A DNA stretch of 64,000 nt from Lineus longissimus (Eukaryota > Nemertea > Pilidiophora > Heteronemertea > Lineidae), in NCBI RefSeq assembly GCF_910592395.1, contig NC_088323.1, positions 13,193,501-13,257,500 of the forward strand, read 5' to 3'. Positions 33,552 through 44,117 of this stretch are shown in pieces. Below the pieces are notes generated by a model that was given only the letters and a program-made list of their open reading frames with translations, searched no databases and had not been told where the DNA came from. The position numbers and the translations under genes were made by a program. Every line of letters starts with the position of its first letter. Within the stretch, counting starts at the first letter, position 1.

Positions 33552-34426
33552 ATACATTGTTAGGGGCAGTTTTGTCCGAATCTTCCAGGCAAGGTTATTG
33601 TCGAGCCTGGTCAATTTATGTACAGTTTTGTCATCGGTCACTGCCCGGCCAACCTTTGGCTCCTCTTTCTGTCACCAACTGTTCACTTTTTGTGGCATAC
33701 CTTTTTTCACAGAAATACGCCCCTGCGACCATAGCCAGTTATTTATCAGCAGTCTGTTTTTTCATGAAATGGGGGGGATACCCTGACCCATCTGCTTCTT
33801 TCATAGTTAGAAAGCTATTGGGCGCTGCTCAAAACCTGCAAGCTAGGGCTGACCTTCGTCTCCCTATCACGAAAAGCATCTTAGCTACGCTCCTGGCTTC
33901 GATTCCAAGGGTTTATTCTGTGCAGTACCAACAACGGCTTGTAGCCGCCATGTTTTCGACAGCTTTTCACGCATTTTTACGCATTGGCGAGTTGGTGCCT
34001 AAGTCCACACAAGCAACTGCGTCATGCTTACAATTTAGTGATGTTTCGACCACCAACAGCGAAGCTTTAATTTCAATCTTGCGCTTTAAGTCCAGTAAGG
34101 CCCAGGGGCCTCAATGTATCCACATTCAGGCATCTTTGCCCCCATGTCCGGTCTCAACTTTAACTCGTTTCATGGCAGTAAGAGGGCCAACTGCAGGCCC
34201 TCTATTTTTATCAGAGTCAGGCCGCCCGGTAATCAGAAGGGAATTTGATCTGATTCTTAAAACAATGCTTAATTTCTGTGGGCTTGACTCAAGTCGTTTC
34301 AAGGGACATTCTTTTAGAATCGGGGCGGCCAGTGATGCCGCCATGCAAGGTAAATCCGATGCACAAATCCGACTGCTTGGGCGTTGGTCCTCAGACACCT
34401 TCCGTAGATACATACGCATTAATTAG
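33485..34426 (+). CDS. Tyrosine recombinase of the YR element
   Basis: The open frame of 313 codons overlaps the RT ORF end by 67 bp in another frame. There is no ATG at its start, so it is probably expressed as an RT fusion by frameshift near 33530; otherwise a one-base indel has separated the two. Domain order: N-terminal SAM-like core-binding region (about 20-110; SRQGYCRAWSIYVQFC), then the catalytic domain. The catalytic set is complete: Arg166 (FHAFLRIGEL), a Lys near 202-205, His275-x-x-Arg278 (HSFRIGA), Trp301 and the nucleophile Tyr309 (FRRYI). It would recombine the cDNA circle with the genome at the A/B junction. Confidence 0.85.
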   Translation: MARLLPNGDSTRYVAREVTDSLNTLLGAVLSESSRQGYCRAWSIYVQFCHRSLPGQPLAPLSVTNCSLFVAYLFSQKYAPATIASYLSAVCFFMKWGGYPDPSASFIVRKLLGAAQNLQARADLRLPITKSILATLLASIPRVYSVQYQQRLVAAMFSTAFHAFLRIGELVPKSTQATASCLQFSDVSTTNSEALISILRFKSSKAQGPQCIHIQASLPPCPVSTLTRFMAVRGPTAGPLFLSESGRPVIRREFDLILKTMLNFCGLDSSRFKGHSFRIGAASDAAMQGKSDAQIRLLGRWSSDTFRRYIRIN

Positions 34427-35646
34427 GCACTAAGCATACCATTTTTCGTGGTCAGATTTGTGGTTCTTGGGTTGTCAGTCTTAGGCTGCAGCTTATAGCT
34501 TTCAATTGTATATATAATTAAGGGTCAACTTGAGGTAATTGTCAAGTACATGTAAATTATAGGCTAATCTTAATCTTAAGTTGTCAGTCTTAGGCTGCAG
34601 CTTACAATTCTCAAATTGTGTATAACTACATCCTGTGTATAATTGCATCCTGTTTGTGGTCCAATTAGGGCCTTCCAGCAGGTTACCCTTAATCTCTTAA
34701 CTACGTTAATCTGAGTTTTTAAAGTACTTTCACAGAGTTAAGGCACCTCACGGCTTAGCCTATTTATTTATGCTGCCCTTCATTTCCACTAACGGAAGTA
34801 AGCTTCCTGCTTGGGCTCCTGGTAGTCTACAATCGCTAACACGTAATCAAACGATTAGGGATAAGCTCTAGCCTCCCTTACTCATTCGCTTTTCTTTTTA
34901 GAGATGCCTGGGTGCCTCCAGCAATTTTGGCTAGCAACACAAACAGTGCCAAGTATTTCAATTCGGCTCTATAAGCCGTGGGTAATTATTTAAATTGTTA
35001 CTTCTTACATTTGCTTTACTCTTGCGTTTCCTTAAAGGCCACAGTTTTCTATATTCGTTTTGACGGTATTTTCTTGCATCTGCTAACTATTTTCAAAAAA
35101 AAAAAAAAAAAAAAAATCTAAAGGCCAGAGTCCTCTATTAAAACATGTGTACATTACGTGTACATTGTTGTGCATAGGTTTTGGTGAAAAAAGTACTCAT
35201 TGGACCAATCAATCTGCACAAAATTTTATACGTGTCAAGAAGAACCATTTGCCAATAGCATAATAAAGTTTAAAAAAATTCCAATACCGATTGCCTGAGA
35301 AAAAAAGATTTCCGTACACCATATCCATCAAAACGTCACTGGCGCATTGATATGGCCCTGTCAAAGTACAAGTTCTAAACTGACCAGTGAGACCACATTT
35401 TCTTAAATATATTATCAAAAAGCATATTTCTGTGATGGCCTGACTCTGTAGATTAAGAATCAACCACAGATTGAGAATTAATTCCACTTTGGTCCATCCC
35501 AGCCATGTATTTACCACAACTTGACATTTTGATAAGCTCTATGTGACTGTGCCACACTTCCGGTCGTGGATGAATACAGGTCTCTGCCCTAAAAATGAAA
35601 GTGAAAATATTTCTGGTACTGCGGTGGGGTGTGGCTTTGCCACTTG
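34427..35646 (+). other. Non-coding 3' region of the YR element
   Basis: Contains two GTCAGTCTTAGGCTGCAGCT repeats (34474 and 34576) and a 22-A tract at 35095-35116. I see no ORF I can support. The stretch from the A tract to B1 could contain a nested insertion. Confidence 0.6.
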
Positions 35647-37207
35647 GGTGGTTGACCCCTTGCAGTTATGTAACATTTAGCGGATTACACTTCGCGCGTC
35701 AGCGAGTTGAGTCATGTCACGTGATTGGCTCTGTTAAGAGCACGTGGTATGTGAATATTTCACATCCTGTCCTCATGATGTTACGTCATCCGGACATTTA
35801 CTCGTCACGTGATTTAGCTTGCTGATGCGTTTGTTGTGGCCGCTACATTTTGGGGGCACGCCCCTTCTATTGGTACGATGCAAGTAAAATCAGTCAAAAT
35901 AAATTTGGCCAATTAATAATATATTTCGGAGTTTAGTTAGTTATTGGGAGACTGCATAAATGCTCATTATGTAAACTATAAACAATAGACTGACATAATG
36001 GATTTTATGTGGGATAACCTAATCAACTTGTTCAGCCCTCACCACATGCTAATCAGCCAGGTCTGGGAGTGTCCAGGAATATGGCTGACCAATCAGATTC
36101 TAGCTAGGGTCCCAAGCTGGTTTCAAGGGGCTAGCTAGCTTCAAGGGGCAAGAGCTTTATTACTTGCCAGGTTGCAGTGAGACGAACAAGTTGTTTAATT
36201 ATTTCGTTTTCCACCTCCTCCACTCCTCCTCCAACTTGTATAGTGTCTCAGATGCTTATTTTTTATGAGTGGTGGTTGACCCCTTGCAGTTATGTAACAT
36301 TTAGCGGATTACACTTCGCGCGTCAGCGAGTTGAGTCATGTCACGTGATTGGCTCTGTTAAGAGCACGTGGTATGTGAATATTTCACATCCTGTCCTCAT
36401 GATGTTACGTCATCCGGACATTTACTCGTCACGTGATTTAGCTTGCTGATGCGTTTGTTGTGGCCGCTACATTTTGGGGGCACGCCCCTTCTATTGGTAC
36501 GATGCAAGTAAAATCAGTCAAAATAAATTTGGCCAATTAATAATATATTTCGGAGTTTAGTTAGTTATTGGGAGACTGCATAAATGCTCATTATGTAAAC
36601 TATAAACAATAGACTGACATAATGGATTTTATGTGGGATAACCTAATCAACTTGTTCAGCCCTCACCACATGCTAATCAGCCAGGTCTGGGAGTGTCCAG
36701 GAATATGGCTGACCAATCAGATTCTAGCTAGGGTCCCAAGCTGGTTTCAAGGGGCTAGCTAGCTTCAAGGGGCAAGAGCTTTATTACTTGCCAGGTTGCA
36801 GTGAGACGAACAAGTTGTTTAATTATTTCGTTTTCCACCTCCTCCACTCCTCCTCCAACTTGTATAGTGTCTCAGATGCTTATTTTTTATGAGTGGTGGT
36901 TGACCCCTTGCAGTTATGTAACATTTAGCGGATTACACTTCGCGCGTCAGCGAGTTGAGTCATGTCACGTGATTGGCTCTGTTAAGAGCACGTGGTATGT
37001 GAATATTTCACATCCTGTCCTCATGATGTTACGTCATCCGGACATTTACTCGTCACGTGATTTAGCTTGCTGATGCGTTTGTTGTGGCCGCTACATTTTG
37101 GGGGCACGCCCCTTCTATTGGTACGATGCAAGTAAAATCAGTCAAAATAAATTTGGCCAATTAATAATATATTTCGGAGTTTAGTTAGTTATTGGGAGAC
37201 TGCATAA
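35647..37207 (+). repeat. Split direct repeats B1-A2-B2-A3-B3 (624-bp tandem)
   Basis: B (311 bp; begins GGTGGTTGACCCCTTGCAGT, ends GAGACTGCATAA) starts at 35647, 36271 and 36895. A starts at 35958 and 36582. Between A and the next B lies a 61-bp pyrimidine-rich spacer (CCACCTCCTCCACTCC...) that is absent after A1 and before B1. Standard Ngaro elements carry B1-A2-B2; this copy has one extra A-spacer-B unit. Copies look identical by eye. Confidence 0.9.
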
Positions 37208-37222
37208 GAGTTTTTACACACA

Positions 37223-37282
37223 GGTCGTATATGGTCTATTGGAACGTCACCAAGAGGTTGACAAATAAAAGAGCAAAAAAAG
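37223..37282 (+). pseudogene. 3' half of an ankyrin exon
   Basis: Starts abruptly at GTCGTA (mid-repeat, VVD position) and runs to AAG|GTAACACACC. It has stops (AAATAA) and no acceptor. The minus-strand paralogue at 56273-56323 is cut at the same point, so the truncation is older than the duplication. It lies directly right of the YR element. Confidence 0.6.
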
Positions 37283-37609
37283 GTAACACACCAAACGTCC
37301 CATTCATCCTAACTTAGCGCTCTAAAATCGTAAGATAATAAAGCGATGTATGTTATTGTTGAATGGGATAACTAGTTTGAATCTCTTGCGATCATCTACA
37401 GTTACAGATATAAGGTCACAATTGATAATGTCCATTAAATCTTGGTAACAAGCTACGACTTTTTATCCAAAGTTTAACATTGTAGATATTTCCTGATCAG
37501 TAGAATATAACGATAATTGTGGCCATTAATAAGTTAAACACCGTGTTTGTGTTTTTCGATCATTCACATGAGGGTTATAGCTCACACATTTTTACGTGGC
37601 GTTACAGCA

Positions 37610-38447
37610 ATGCAAAAACATGAAAAAGCAAGCTGCATGTAATCACGAAAAACTATCGTACAATGCTATCGTGACTTCTGCTCAAAATCATCAAAAACCG
37701 ACGCCGTTAACGACAGTCTGCAGACTCAACTTTACGAGTTACAACACGAGAACATCGTCCTTAAGTCTGAGTTAGAAAAAAAGAATAAATATATTTGTGA
37801 AATAAAGGGAAAAGAAAACCGAAAAGTTTAGAAAACGGTGTAATAAGCATAAGTCACTAACGCGACACTAATTCAAACTTGCATTTAAACGCAATCAAGG
37901 ACATTCAGATGTCTTGAAACTTCGTCATGATCTGAAGCAACTGAAAGCAGACGTCAGTGCGATCGAGATGCCAGAGACGAGCAGGGATTTAAATGACATT
38001 CGGAAAAATACGAAAAAGGCCGATGATGAAAGTGATGTCCAGCCAAAGCTCTCCGGCATCCATAGGACCATGGTTGATGAGGCTATTTCGTCTAACAAAA
38101 GGAAAACACCCAACGCGTCTGAAAACTCGAAGGATACGAACAAGGGCTTCAATGCAAATCAGAGGGGAAATCAACTAACGTATTCGATTACTCACCGACC
38201 AGCTAAACTTGATAATATAACTGATCGTGCGTCATGGCGGAATTCCTCGGATGCCGCAGATCGACCTGTTGCTGCTACACACCTGCTGCTGCAGGAAACG
38301 TCGTCATCATCTTCGTCATTGAAGTCTATCGGAAGACTAGAAATGGATACATCTGCCACCCGACCGATACCCCGCCAGGCGAGACTGATTCCTCACCCCC
38401 TCCACGCATTGAAACTGTCCTTGCAAGCAACCAGTGCATGGTAAGAA
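37610..38447 (+). pseudogene. Coiled-coil/Ser-rich exon, copy C
   Basis: The 5' part (37610-37900) is a decayed coiled coil with several stops. The open part from 37914 reads LRHDLKQLKADVSAIEMPET, PKLSGIHRTMVDEA, DRASWRNSSDAADRPVAATH and a serine run. A frameshift near 38360 is needed to reach ETDSSPPPRIETVLASNQCM, which ends at ATG|GTAAGAACC, a good donor. It is homologous to copy E on the minus strand (54.88-55.79 kb). Function unknown; probably a cytosolic scaffold segment. Confidence 0.6.
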
Positions 38448-38699
38448 CCAGGGACTGTAGTATGAGTGACAAGCTAAGGCAGGTCAACCCGTCAGAATTT
38501 CGCGGTGTTGTGCGCAATTGTATATCTCAAGGATCACAGTTTTAACATAATGTCCAGTCACTTTCACCGCTGCCACCCTGTTTAGTGGAGTGTCCACGAC
38601 TATGAAGATGAGAAATCAAGAGATAAACACAGATGTTAACTACAGGCTTTAATGCACAGAAGCCGTCTTACAAGAAGGATGAAACATGATCATATAATA

Positions 38700-40025
38700 A
38701 GGTAAAATGGGGTATTTGTAGCCCCGGTCTAATTGTAGCTCCTGGAAATGTTTTTGATTCATATTCCGGTAACCATGTAATTATTCAGCCAACCCAAGCA
38801 TTGATATGAAAGAGGTGATTCTTGAGTATCGCAACATAGATAGTTTTGGATTATGCAACAAATTATGTAAGAACTTTGGCTATAAGAAGTAAACAAATCA
38901 GCCACGTCCACAAATAAAGTTGGGATCGAAATGTTTGCAGGTCTGACTTTTCCACACGTGCAGAGCATTGATATACATTTGAAACTTGGTTCAGGTGATC
39001 AGTATTGAGTGTAGAGAATGTTGTGGTGTATGCGGCATTTGATTTCATTATTAAAGGTAAATTTTTCAGAAACCCTTTTCTGACCAAGGTACCCTCGGAG
39101 TATTTGTAGCCCGTTAGTTCGGGATATTTGCATGTAGCCCCTATGAATAGCTCAATATATCCTGTCATAAATCATGAAAATGCTACTTTTTTAAATTCGT
39201 ATACCCGAATTGTATTATTTGATCATAAATCTATCCGATTTAGATACAATGTTAACCTTTTATGTACCAACATTTGAGGTTTCATACTGGTTTATCTAAA
39301 TTATATCGAAATAATGTTAATATTTTCAAAGTTATTGGTGTCTCTGGTTAGAGCCACACCATTGACTAGATAGCAACATTTCTCATGGTACATTGCATTG
39401 CCGTTAAGGAGTGGTGCCAACTATAGTTGGGGTTGACGCATGACCAATAACCACTGAAACTACAGTTTTTAATGGCACACGACAAGACCGTCAGTCAATT
39501 CAGAATTTCACAAGCTGTTGTCTGACATAAGGTGTACTGTACAGCAGAGGTGATAAAAAGAACTTTGTGTTTTTGCACCAGTTTAAAATCAGTCTGATTT
39601 GCGACGGTATTGTTTGAATTGTTGCGAAGTGATTGCATCGAATATCACTTAATGTGTTCAATAAATATCGTTTGATACCAGCAAAATCGCGTCATCAACC
39701 TAGATTGGAATAATATTGAAAGCTTTATTACCATTAAAAACCGTAAACCTGTGAACAAAATGTGTTCATGCATAAAAACATGCACTTTTAAATTTTCAGG
39801 GGCTACAAATACCCCAAGACCATGGGGAATTTGTAGCCCCTGACCACAAGTCTTGTGTTGTCTCTCAGAGGCATTGTTTTAGATTAAGTGCCCTAAATTA
39901 CAGGCTGTAAAATTGGAAGAGGTGCCACTACAACATGCAGGCCAGATTTAGTGAATCTGCCTGGAAATCTCTCGCGTAACCAAAGTTATCGGTGAAAAAA
40001 GGACTCTAATAACCCAATTTTACCT
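38700..40025. mobile_element. TA-flanked TIR element with ATTTGTAGCCCC repeats
   Basis: Ends AGGTAAAATGGGGT and, inverted, AGGTAAAATTGGGT (13 of 14 match), with TA on both outer sides (38698-38699, 40026-40027). The motif TTTGTAGCCCC or its complement recurs about five times inside. There is no transposase. The TA duplication suggests a Tc1/mariner-type or similar transposase acting in trans. It sits directly against BEL/Pao copy 1. Confidence 0.65.
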
Positions 40026-40039
40026 TACATGAAATCAGG

Positions 40040-40836
40040 GGATGCTGACCAACACAATGTAACATACAAGAGTTTTATTTCCTCTCGACAGTTTGTTGAC
40101 ATAAGTCTTAGCAGGGACTGTAAGCGGTGCTACAATACCTAGCGGGTCGAAGATTGACGCGGTCCGAGAGGTTACTTTCCGTTTAGTAAGTTCTCCTGAT
40201 GAGGTGAGATCCTTTTCCGCGATTTGGATTTGGTATTCCATTTTAATCCAAGCACCCCCACGATGATTCTTTGATCGAGTGTTTCCGAGTTTGAACTCAA
40301 TTGGCGCAGATTAAACGACTCTCCTGGAAATAATCCAATGCTACCTGATCTGATTCGGTTTACATATCCTTGGCGACTTGGGTATCAACTTAACAGATAC
40401 TTGTGAAAAGTAATAGCGAAGGCGAATGGGCGGGAAACATTTCCGAATGTCGCGGTATTACAGTGATTTACACTGAACAAGTTCTTTCGAGACATCATTA
40501 TCTTTGTGCCAGAGGAATTGAACCCACTTCGTCTCCGATTCTAGTGACTGTATAGCCAAAAAGGCCCGAGCGATATCTGCAGACAGACCGATCTGTTTGG
40601 TCCGGAGGAGCATAAAAAGTTCAGTGAGATCCTGTAACATATTAGGTCATTCATATAAGCATGAGTTGAGCGATCGGCGGCCACTACTGGCGCTGAAAAC
40701 TATTCTCAAGGGAGTGGTTTCACTGTGACGAAGTTCGGGAAAAAGAGCCAGGTACATGTAGTGACCGGTTTCACCATCATCTGGGTTGTCCTCCGAAATG
40801 AAGCCCTTTTCAGTGTTTTCCTGCATTACTTGGGTC
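40040..40836 (-). pseudogene. pol: BEL/Pao reverse transcriptase, partial
   Basis: VMQENTEKGFISED, HSETTPLRIVFSAS and NMLQDLTELFMLLRTKQIGL-SADIARAFLAIQ (Pao RT 'lxxDIekAFlqI') are followed by FLWHKDN, and after a degraded stretch by TSRTASIFDPLGIVAPLTVP (Pao 'iasiFDPLGlvxPv' linker). The YVDD region (about 40250-40440) is too decayed to read. It ends where copy 2 would continue into RNase H. Confidence 0.75.
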
Positions 40837-40878
40837 AGAGTCTTTCAAATAAAAGATTCTTGTTATTCGAAAGACTCT
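40837..40878. repeat. 42-bp hairpin footprint in BEL/Pao copy 1
   Basis: AGAGTCTTTC (40837-40846) and GAAAGACTCT (40869-40878) are exact inverted copies around a 22-base spacer. AGAGTCTTTCAAATAAA is also the left end of repeat R1. R1 occupies the same Pao position (after ATTACTTGGGTCA) in copy 2 at 53870. Confidence 0.75.
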
Positions 40879-40879
40879 G

Positions 40880-42378
40880 CTTGGGAATAGTTAAAGAGGT
40901 TTAACTTACGTAGTCTTGCCATGACTTGACGTAGCCTGGCTTTGCATTCCCTTTTGTTGGTGAGTAGCTCAGCGTAGTCTGATCTCCATTGTAATGGGAC
41001 CAAATAGTGTCCATCATTGAACCTGATTTTCTGCATAAAGTCCGATTTAAACTGTTCATCGAAGTTTTTATCATTCTCATATGTTTGTAGAATAGTGCTG
41101 CCTTTGACGAAATCTTGGAGTACTTGAATCTCGGGATCGTTATTCTCGATGATATTCTCCTCGTTTTGTTTGATTTGATCTGCTGATTCGATTACGGAGT
41201 GTTCGAATTTGACGGGGAACAATGGCCCTGACACAAAACACCCTAAATTTGAATAATGTACTGTCGGCCCGTCCCCTTTCACTAATCGCTTCTCTAGGAA
41301 CTGGAAAGCATGATCACATCCAATCATAATATCCACAGTCGTGAATTCAGCGTCACTGCAGTTATTTGCTAACTGGCTTTCAATGTCCGCTGTGTGTCTG
41401 TACTCCTTACATGTTCTCCATCCACGCTGGTTGATGGGGTCAGTAGTAGCAACCATTTGAGTTGTTTTGTCGGTTGCTGCGTGATGTCTTTTAACATGTA
41501 ACCTACGCAGGCCAGGTGTAGTTTTCTTAGGGTTTTGACCAGATTGTTACAGTGATAGTTTTGTGGTCAACCTGTTGCCCTGGCCAACTCATGAGTACAA
41601 AATATGAGTTGTTTTGATGGATTCGGTTGCTGTGTGATGTCTTTGAACAGTTTGCTTAGACAGGCAGATTGTAGATTTCTTAGGGTTTTGAGCAGCTTGT
41701 GGCGGTGATAGTTTTGTTGTCAATGTGTTGCCCCGGCCAACTAATGAATACAAAATAGTTGTCTAGACAAAAGGCAGGCCATCACTTCGAAAGAATTTGC
41801 AATGGATGATGAATGGTCGACAATATGGAATCTAAACGAGGATGGGCAACCTTGGGACTTCAGAGCTGGTGACTGATTGCATGGATGGTTGCTGATTGCA
41901 TGACAACACATAACGTGTACGCGTTGTCTTATTACTTCAGCGATTCCGACCGATGTCATTCTTTGAAAATCTGCGAATGTAAGATTTTGATTTCAAAGTC
42001 GGGGAGGGGTCAGATGATTTGCAGATGTTATCCTGCATTTCCCATTTTACAATCTTGCAATATACACATATCTTGAAAAAATTTGAACTGTGGCCTCCGA
42101 GGCATTAACACTGACTGATTGTTAATATAGTTAATATAGTTGAGTTTTTCTACTGTGTTCCTGCGAATGTATGAATATGTATTTCCTCTCTCAATCAACA
42201 CTCCTACTTTGATTTCGATCGCCTTATTCTGCAAGGCAACATATCCGGTTTCCAACAGAAGTGAGGAAGGCCTATTGGCAGCGTATTTTTTAGAGTTCAT
42301 GTTTGTTGTTTTAGATTCCGTGTGATCTTTGATTCTGATTTTCTGTACGTCTGAATACTCTTGAGATATGGCGCACAT
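40880..42378 (-). pseudogene. pol: BEL/Pao aspartic protease and pre-RT region
   Basis: 42028-42378 carries SSLLLETGYVALQNKAIEIK and a decayed active-site block (VLIERGNTYSYIRR, in place of LLDxGSxxSYI). After the insertion, 40863-41456 (197 codons, open) continues with FTTVDIMIGCDHAFQFLEKR (the 'vDiLIGxD' block) and NKRECKARLRQVMARLRKL, the region before RT. The DTG/DSG aspartate is lost here, so the protease would be inactive. Confidence 0.7.
41472..41765 (-). repeat. 154-bp tandem duplication
   Basis: GTTGCTGCGTGATGTCTTT...GGCCAACTCATGAGTACAAAA occurs twice (41472 and 41626). It interrupts the Pao protease region. Confidence 0.75.
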
Positions 42379-42399
42379 TACTGTGTAACTTGGATTTCC

Positions 42400-43430
42400 A
42401 TACTTTTGTTTAAAAGATGCGTGAAAACTGCAGTGGGATTTCTTACCACAAGTGTGACATTTGCTCTGGTTGCTGCATTCCTTGGCGATGTGAGAGGTTC
42501 TGAGGCAGTTATTGCAAAGGCGTTCGTTGAAAACGGCACTGTATCAGTCAGCTGGCGATAGTGTACACTCAAAACAAGAATGACCGGAGTTACAGAACTG
42601 ACACTTCTTGGGTCTGGCGGGAACACTTACAAATGAATCCACTGAAACTTTATTTCCGTTCTGGCTTGTATTTCGAATTTGCATACTTTTCCTATGAGTA
42701 TCCGAATGTGAAGGAGCATCCGCGCGTTCTCCGACGTTCTCAAGCTTTCTGCCAATGAATTAATGAATCGCTTGAAGTCAAAGGCATCCTGTTGTCCCGA
42801 AGTTCTCATCTTTTCCCGGCAGAATTTTGGTAGTTTCTTTTTAATGATTGGTAAGATAAAGGGAGCGCATTGGTAGACATCAACGTTGAGGTTTTCAAGG
42901 GACCGTATGTCTCATCATTACTCGGTTGTGGAATGCCCGGAGAGCATTATTATGCCCTGCTGGGCCTGGCATTTCCAAGAGGTTATTCACAAGTGATCGA
43001 ATGACTTTTCGGTGTTGTCCGAAGCGTTCTTTCAGGATTTTTACCAGTACTTTCAAGTTGAAGACCAGCAACGGCGTCTGTCGCTGTGCCCGTTAACTGT
43101 CCCTTGATGTAATTGCATTTCATGCGTAGTTTGCACGGAGAACATGCCGCTTCAATAGTGTCCCTAAAATGTTTCGATGATGTGCACGTCCCATCGAATG
43201 TTGGTAATTTCAACTTTGGCAGTTGAAATAAACGCTTCCTTTGGGTAAGGTTCGGGTGCATATATGTGGGGTGGATAAGAGGCTTCCGATAATTGACCCA
43301 GCTCGGCCATATCAGAGTCAGGCAACAGGCTAAGGGAACGTTTGGTTTCAACATCAAAGCCACCTCCCATTCCGAAAGACGCATTTTGGGACAGCGCTCT
43401 CTTGGGTCACCCGTTGACCCAAGCGAATTC
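42400..43430 (-). pseudogene. gag: BEL/Pao gag and zinc knuckles
   Basis: The minus strand shows LPKLKLPTFDGTCTSSKHFRD, EAACSPCKLRMKCNYIKGQL and TGTATDAVAGL, matching the Pao gag core ('LPKLxLPxFDG...KFxYLxxxLxGxAxxxIxGL'). Near 42420-42540 are two CCHC-type knuckles (CLRTSHIAKEC; CHTCGKKSHC). Frames shift between blocks, so it is non-functional. The R1 repeat overlaps its 5' part. Confidence 0.65.
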
Positions 43431-43840
43431 CACACATTAACTGGAACTTCTTCGATCACCTGAAGATAGCCATTACAAATGCTCCGATTTAGAACAACCG
43501 CCAAATTCAAATTCACTGGGTAGCATAAGGTTTCAGTTGTCATCTAATGAGATATTCATATTTTGTCAATTTTGACCGACTACAACGACTTTTTTAGCAA
43601 ATTTAATTTCACGTTTGGGGTAAAAAACAAAAATCGTAGGAAAAAATTAAAAATAAATCTTGTCGTTTGTGGTCAAACGTCAACAAGTTTAGAAATCACA
43701 TTTTTGTTTTATTCACATTTTTCTAATTTCGTGTAATTGTTATCTAATTTGATATTTTTATAGTTTTGTGGTTTGGAACCGCAGTTTCTTGGTTATAGAG
43801 ATTAGAAATCGGTTCATTTTCCCATCGATGAGTTTGTTTT
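43310..43840 (+). repeat. Dispersed repeat R1, copy 2
   Basis: Starts CAGAGTCAGGCAACAGG and continues GGGAACGTTTGGTTTCAACA, CAGCGCTCTCTTGGGTCA, then an AT-rich right part (GACCGACTACAACGAC...) shared with 46.25 kb. It lies within BEL/Pao copy 1. Confidence 0.5.
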
Positions 43841-44117
43841 GGCAAACATTAACCACCTGGAAAAAAGGATTATCAAATTCCTTAATCTTCTCATGAAATC
43901 CAACAATAGATTGATTCAGAAATGTCTAATGCTTACTTTTAATGGTGGCCGGTCCTCTCTTGGGAATACTTTCACCCATCTGTGTCACAAATATGGTTGC
44001 GATAGGAAGGTTCAGGATCTAATGCAAAAGCAGCTGGTTTATTATGCTCATGATGAATTGCTTAAACGGATGGGTTCACACCTGGGAGTTACTTGGTATG
44101 AGGGATACGGGCAATGA
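43841..44117 (+). pseudogene. Possible LINE ORF2 C-terminal fragment
   Basis: Open frame containing LEKRIIKFLNLLMKSNNRLI, QKCLMLTFN and FTHLCHKYGCDR. The layout resembles the 'lExRvixyWlxLmxxxxxRLpxKcyxML...lLxxyGF' tail of some LINE ORF2 proteins. The match is weak. 44118-44840 shows nothing I can name. Confidence 0.35.

Larger units (their letters stand above)
28731..37207 (+). mobile_element. Ngaro/DIRS-like tyrosine-recombinase retrotransposon
   Basis: Order: repeat A1 (28731-28982), SGNH-hydrolase ORF, tandem 177-bp repeats, gag, RT/RNase H, tyrosine recombinase, non-coding 3' region, then B1 (35647-35957) and two further A-spacer-B units of 624 bp. Split direct repeats (A1...B1-A2-B2) and a YR in place of an integrase or endonuclease are the hallmarks of Ngaro-type elements. 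No methyltransferase domain is visible, as expected for Ngaro rather than DIRS. A and B copies look identical to each other, so insertion is recent. Junctions: ACAAAAATGCTC on the left, CTGCATAAGAG on the right. There is no long target duplication, as expected for YR integration. One RT frameshift probably makes this copy non-autonomous. Confidence 0.85.
40028..43543 (-). mobile_element. BEL/Pao LTR retrotransposon, copy 1, degenerate
   Basis: Read from 43543 down: gag, zinc knuckles, aspartic protease, RT and the RT-RNase H linker. The RNase H and integrase are missing because the copy is cut near 40060 beside the TA-flanked element. No LTRs were recognised. Internal breaks: a 154-bp tandem duplication (41472-41765) splits the protease, and a 42-bp hairpin (40837-40878) splits the pre-RT region. 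Confidence 0.75.

Noticed and set aside
35595-37073. Three near-identical ~76-90 codon ORFs
   Set aside because: They are frames across the A/B split direct repeats of the YR element and are identical because the repeats are identical.
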